Assembly: GCA_018436095.1 (NCBI GenBank)
Contig: JAHDMJ010000007.1
Coordinates: 1 to 64,000 of the forward strand
DNA from: Clostridia bacterium
GTDB taxonomy: Bacteria; Bacillota; Peptococcia; DRI-13; UBA5745
Direction of reading: 5' to 3'
DNA: 64,000 nucleotides
Shown: in pieces, positions 62,293 to 64,000 of the stretch
Layout: the number at the start of each line of letters is the position of its first letter
Numbering within the stretch: the first letter of the stretch is position 1
Made by a program: the position numbers and the translations under genes
The notes under the pieces: generated by a model
What the model was told of the DNA's origin: nothing
The model's database searches: none
Seen by the model: the letters and a program-made list of their open reading frames with translations, nothing else

Positions 62293-63147
62293 TCACTTCA
62301 CCCAGGTGCCGATACCTTCGTTGGTAAACACCTCCAGCAGCAGAGCATGAGGCTTGCGGCCATCGATGATATGAACGTTTTCCACGCCTTTTTCCACAGC
62401 TTCCAAACAGCCTTGAGCTTTGGGAATCATGCCGCCGGTAAGGACTCCTTTTTCAATCAGACCGGGAATTTCCTTGGCTGCAAGCTGGGAAGCCAGCTTG
62501 CGCTCCTGGCCTTCGCCCAGGAAAATCCCCTCCACATCGGTAAGCAGCACCAGCTTATGGGCCTTCAGGGCGCCGCCCAAAGCGGAGGCTACCGTATCCG
62601 CATTAATATTCAGGCTTTCCCCTTTCTCCCCCATGCCCACCGAGGATACTACCGGGATAAAGTCCTGATCAATAAGGGTCAGAATCAAGGAGGGATCGAT
62701 GACGGTGATTTCCCCTACCAGGCCCAGATCCTGGGGCTGAGTAATCCGCCGGCCTTTGATCATGCCGCCGTCCTTGCCGCAAAGTCCCACGGCCTTGCCG
62801 CCCAGGTTTTGCATGCGGCTGACGATACCTTTGTTGACCTTGCCGGCCAGTACCATTTCTACCACTTCCATGGCTTCCGGGCCGGTAACCCGCAATCCGT
62901 TGACAAAGTCGGCTTTTATATCCAGCCGGCCCAGCCAGCTATCGATCATGGGGCCGCCTCCATGAACCAGCACCAGCTTCATGCCGATAAGCTTCATCAG
63001 GATCACGTCCTTGAGCACCGACTCCTCCAGCTCCGGATCGATCATGGCATTGCCGCCATATTTCACTACAACGATTTTACCATAAAAAGACTGTATATAG
63101 GGCAGAGCTTCTGTTAATATTCCGGCTTTTTCTAACGGGCTTAGCAT
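62293..63147 (-). CDS. argB: Acetylglutamate kinase
   Basis: 284-residue amino-acid kinase family member phosphorylating N-acetylglutamate. VVKYGGNAM, LVHGGGPMID and the ATP region VLLTDVEGIF are intact. AAAGGA ten bases before the ATG. Firmicute enzymes of this length without an N-terminal extension may or may not be inhibited by arginine; the sequence does not settle it. 29 bp after argJ. Confidence 0.96.
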   Translation of the reverse strand: MLSPLEKAGILTEALPYIQSFYGKIVVVKYGGNAMIDPELEESVLKDVILMKLIGMKLVLVHGGGPMIDSWLGRLDIKADFVNGLRVTGPEAMEVVEMVLAGKVNKGIVSRMQNLGGKAVGLCGKDGGMIKGRRITQPQDLGLVGEITVIDPSLILTLIDQDFIPVVSSVGMGEKGESLNINADTVASALGGALKAHKLVLLTDVEGIFLGEGQERKLASQLAAKEIPGLIEKGVLTGGMIPKAQGCLEAVEKGVENVHIIDGRKPHALLLEVFTNEGIGTWVK

Positions 63148-63176
63148 AGGGCCTCTATCCTTTCCTCTGGAATCTA

Positions 63177-64000
63177 CTAACTGCGGTAATCGGCATTAAT
63201 GGATACATAATCATGGGTCAGATCACAGCCCCAAGCCGCCGCCTTTTCTTCTCCCTGGTGCAGTTCCACCAAAGCCACTATCTCGTCGCCTTCCAGATAA
63301 GCCCTGGCCTTTTCTTCATCAAAGATCAGCGCTTTGCCTTTATCCATCATCTGAATATCTCCCAGGTACATATCTACAATATCCGGGTCAAAGTCGGCGC
63401 CGGAGTAACCCAAGGCGCAAAGTATGCGGCCCCAATTGGCATCCTTGCCGTAAACCGCCGCCTTAACCAGGGAAGAGCCGGCAATGCTTTTGGCCGCCAG
63501 CCGGGCATCCCTTCTCGTCTTGGCCCCTTCCACTTTCACCTCAATAAACTTCGTGGCTCCCTCGCCATCCTTGGCAATCATTTGAGCCAAATGGCGGCAG
63601 ACATAAATCAGCCCCTCTAAAAATTCGCCATAGCCCAAATCTGTATTTTTTTGCAAAGCTGCATTGCCGGCCTGGCCGTTGGCTAAAGCAATAAGACAGT
63701 CGTTGGTGCTGGTATCGCCGTCAACGGTAACCATATTAAAAGTGGCGTCGCAGGCTTCCTTCAGGGCCTCCTGCAGCAAAACCGGATCAATGGCGCAATC
63801 CGTAGTCACCAGGGCCAGCATCGTAGCCATATTGGGATGGATCATGCCGGAGCCCTTAGCCATGGCGCCTAAAGTCACCGGCTTGCCGGCCACCTCTACT
63901 GTTACGGCGATTTCTTTGGGGCAGGTATCCGTCGTCATAATAGCCTGAGCCGCCAGGCTGCCGCCGGCTGCATCCATAGCCGCCACCCCGTCGGCAATGC
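63177..64000 (-). CDS. argJ: Bifunctional ornithine acetyltransferase/N-acetylglutamate synthase, 5' end outside window
   Basis: The frame is open to the window edge (IADGVAAMDAAGGSLAAQAIMTTDT at its start), so about 130 N-terminal residues are missing. ArgJ recycles the acetyl group from N-acetylornithine to glutamate. The self-cleavage site is KGSGMIHPNMATML, whose Thr becomes the catalytic N-terminus of the beta chain. The C-terminus ends as usual with YVSINADYRS. argC is expected just outside the window. Confidence 0.95.
   Translation of the reverse strand, partial: IADGVAAMDAAGGSLAAQAIMTTDTCPKEIAVTVEVAGKPVTLGAMAKGSGMIHPNMATMLALVTTDCAIDPVLLQEALKEACDATFNMVTVDGDTSTNDCLIALANGQAGNAALQKNTDLGYGEFLEGLIYVCRHLAQMIAKDGEGATKFIEVKVEGAKTRRDARLAAKSIAGSSLVKAAVYGKDANWGRILCALGYSGADFDPDIVDMYLGDIQMMDKGKALIFDEEKARAYLEGDEIVALVELHQGEEKAAAWGCDLTHDYVSINADYRS

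Overview
The window looks like chromosomal DNA of a low-to-mid GC Clostridia-type Bacillota, possibly Peptococcaceae-like. The reasons are the gene order lonB-lon-engB-valS-folC, a tRNA-dependent T-box leader, strong AGGAGG ribosome sites, sigma-A promoters and an argJBDF-GH run. I cannot name a genus. No rRNA, tRNA or CRISPR array was seen.

Layout. 1-1.4 kb: the end of an IS256-type insertion sequence beside a repeat array. 1.6-8.2 kb: a YheO/DauR-type regulator and a complete oligopeptide/dipeptide ABC importer. 8.4-12.2 kb: a YesM/YesN-type two-component pair and a pirin. 13.2-26.3 kb: housekeeping genes (folC, valS, engB, lon, lonB, a THUMP RNA methyltransferase, mgtE). 26.8-33.4 kb: amino-acid metabolism, with an alanine-specific T-box and aminotransferase, an NhaC-family antiporter, an Asp/Glu racemase-like protein, a LysR regulator and methionine gamma-lyase. 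33.4-40.4 kb: secreted proteins with copper-amine-oxidase-like domains, a membrane thioredoxin-like protein and a leucyl aminopeptidase. 40.4-56.2 kb: a lower-GC accessory region of small secreted or membrane proteins, gene duplicates and gene fragments, a lactococcin-972-type ABC exporter, and an ECF sigma/anti-sigma pair. 57.0-64 kb: argH, argG, argF, argD, argB and the end of argJ.

Two observations stand out. First, eleven intergenic blocks carry about 39 copies of a 20-bp dyad-like motif (roughly CAAAAwTnnArGTTTGT, often preceded by GCTAACTG). Neighbouring same-orientation copies lie about 41 or about 60 bp apart, and many copies are arranged as facing inverted clusters. I recognise no named family. 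Some copies sit inside MITE-like elements with GAGGGCACTGAAAAAGTCG ends. Second, five sites in the accessory region share TGTmACAAA-N15-sATrTATA with exactly the same spacing, each in front of an accessory gene or operon, including the anti-sigma gene. This suggests one regulon controlled by the resident ECF sigma factor, covering secreted proteins, CxxC thioredoxin-like proteins and possibly the bacteriocin-type exporter.

Smaller oddities include low-complexity insertions in FolC and ArgH, an 18-bp-period tandem repeat after argG, a frameshifted gene, a truncated anti-sigma copy, and a hairpin that hides a ribosome binding site before the racemase gene.
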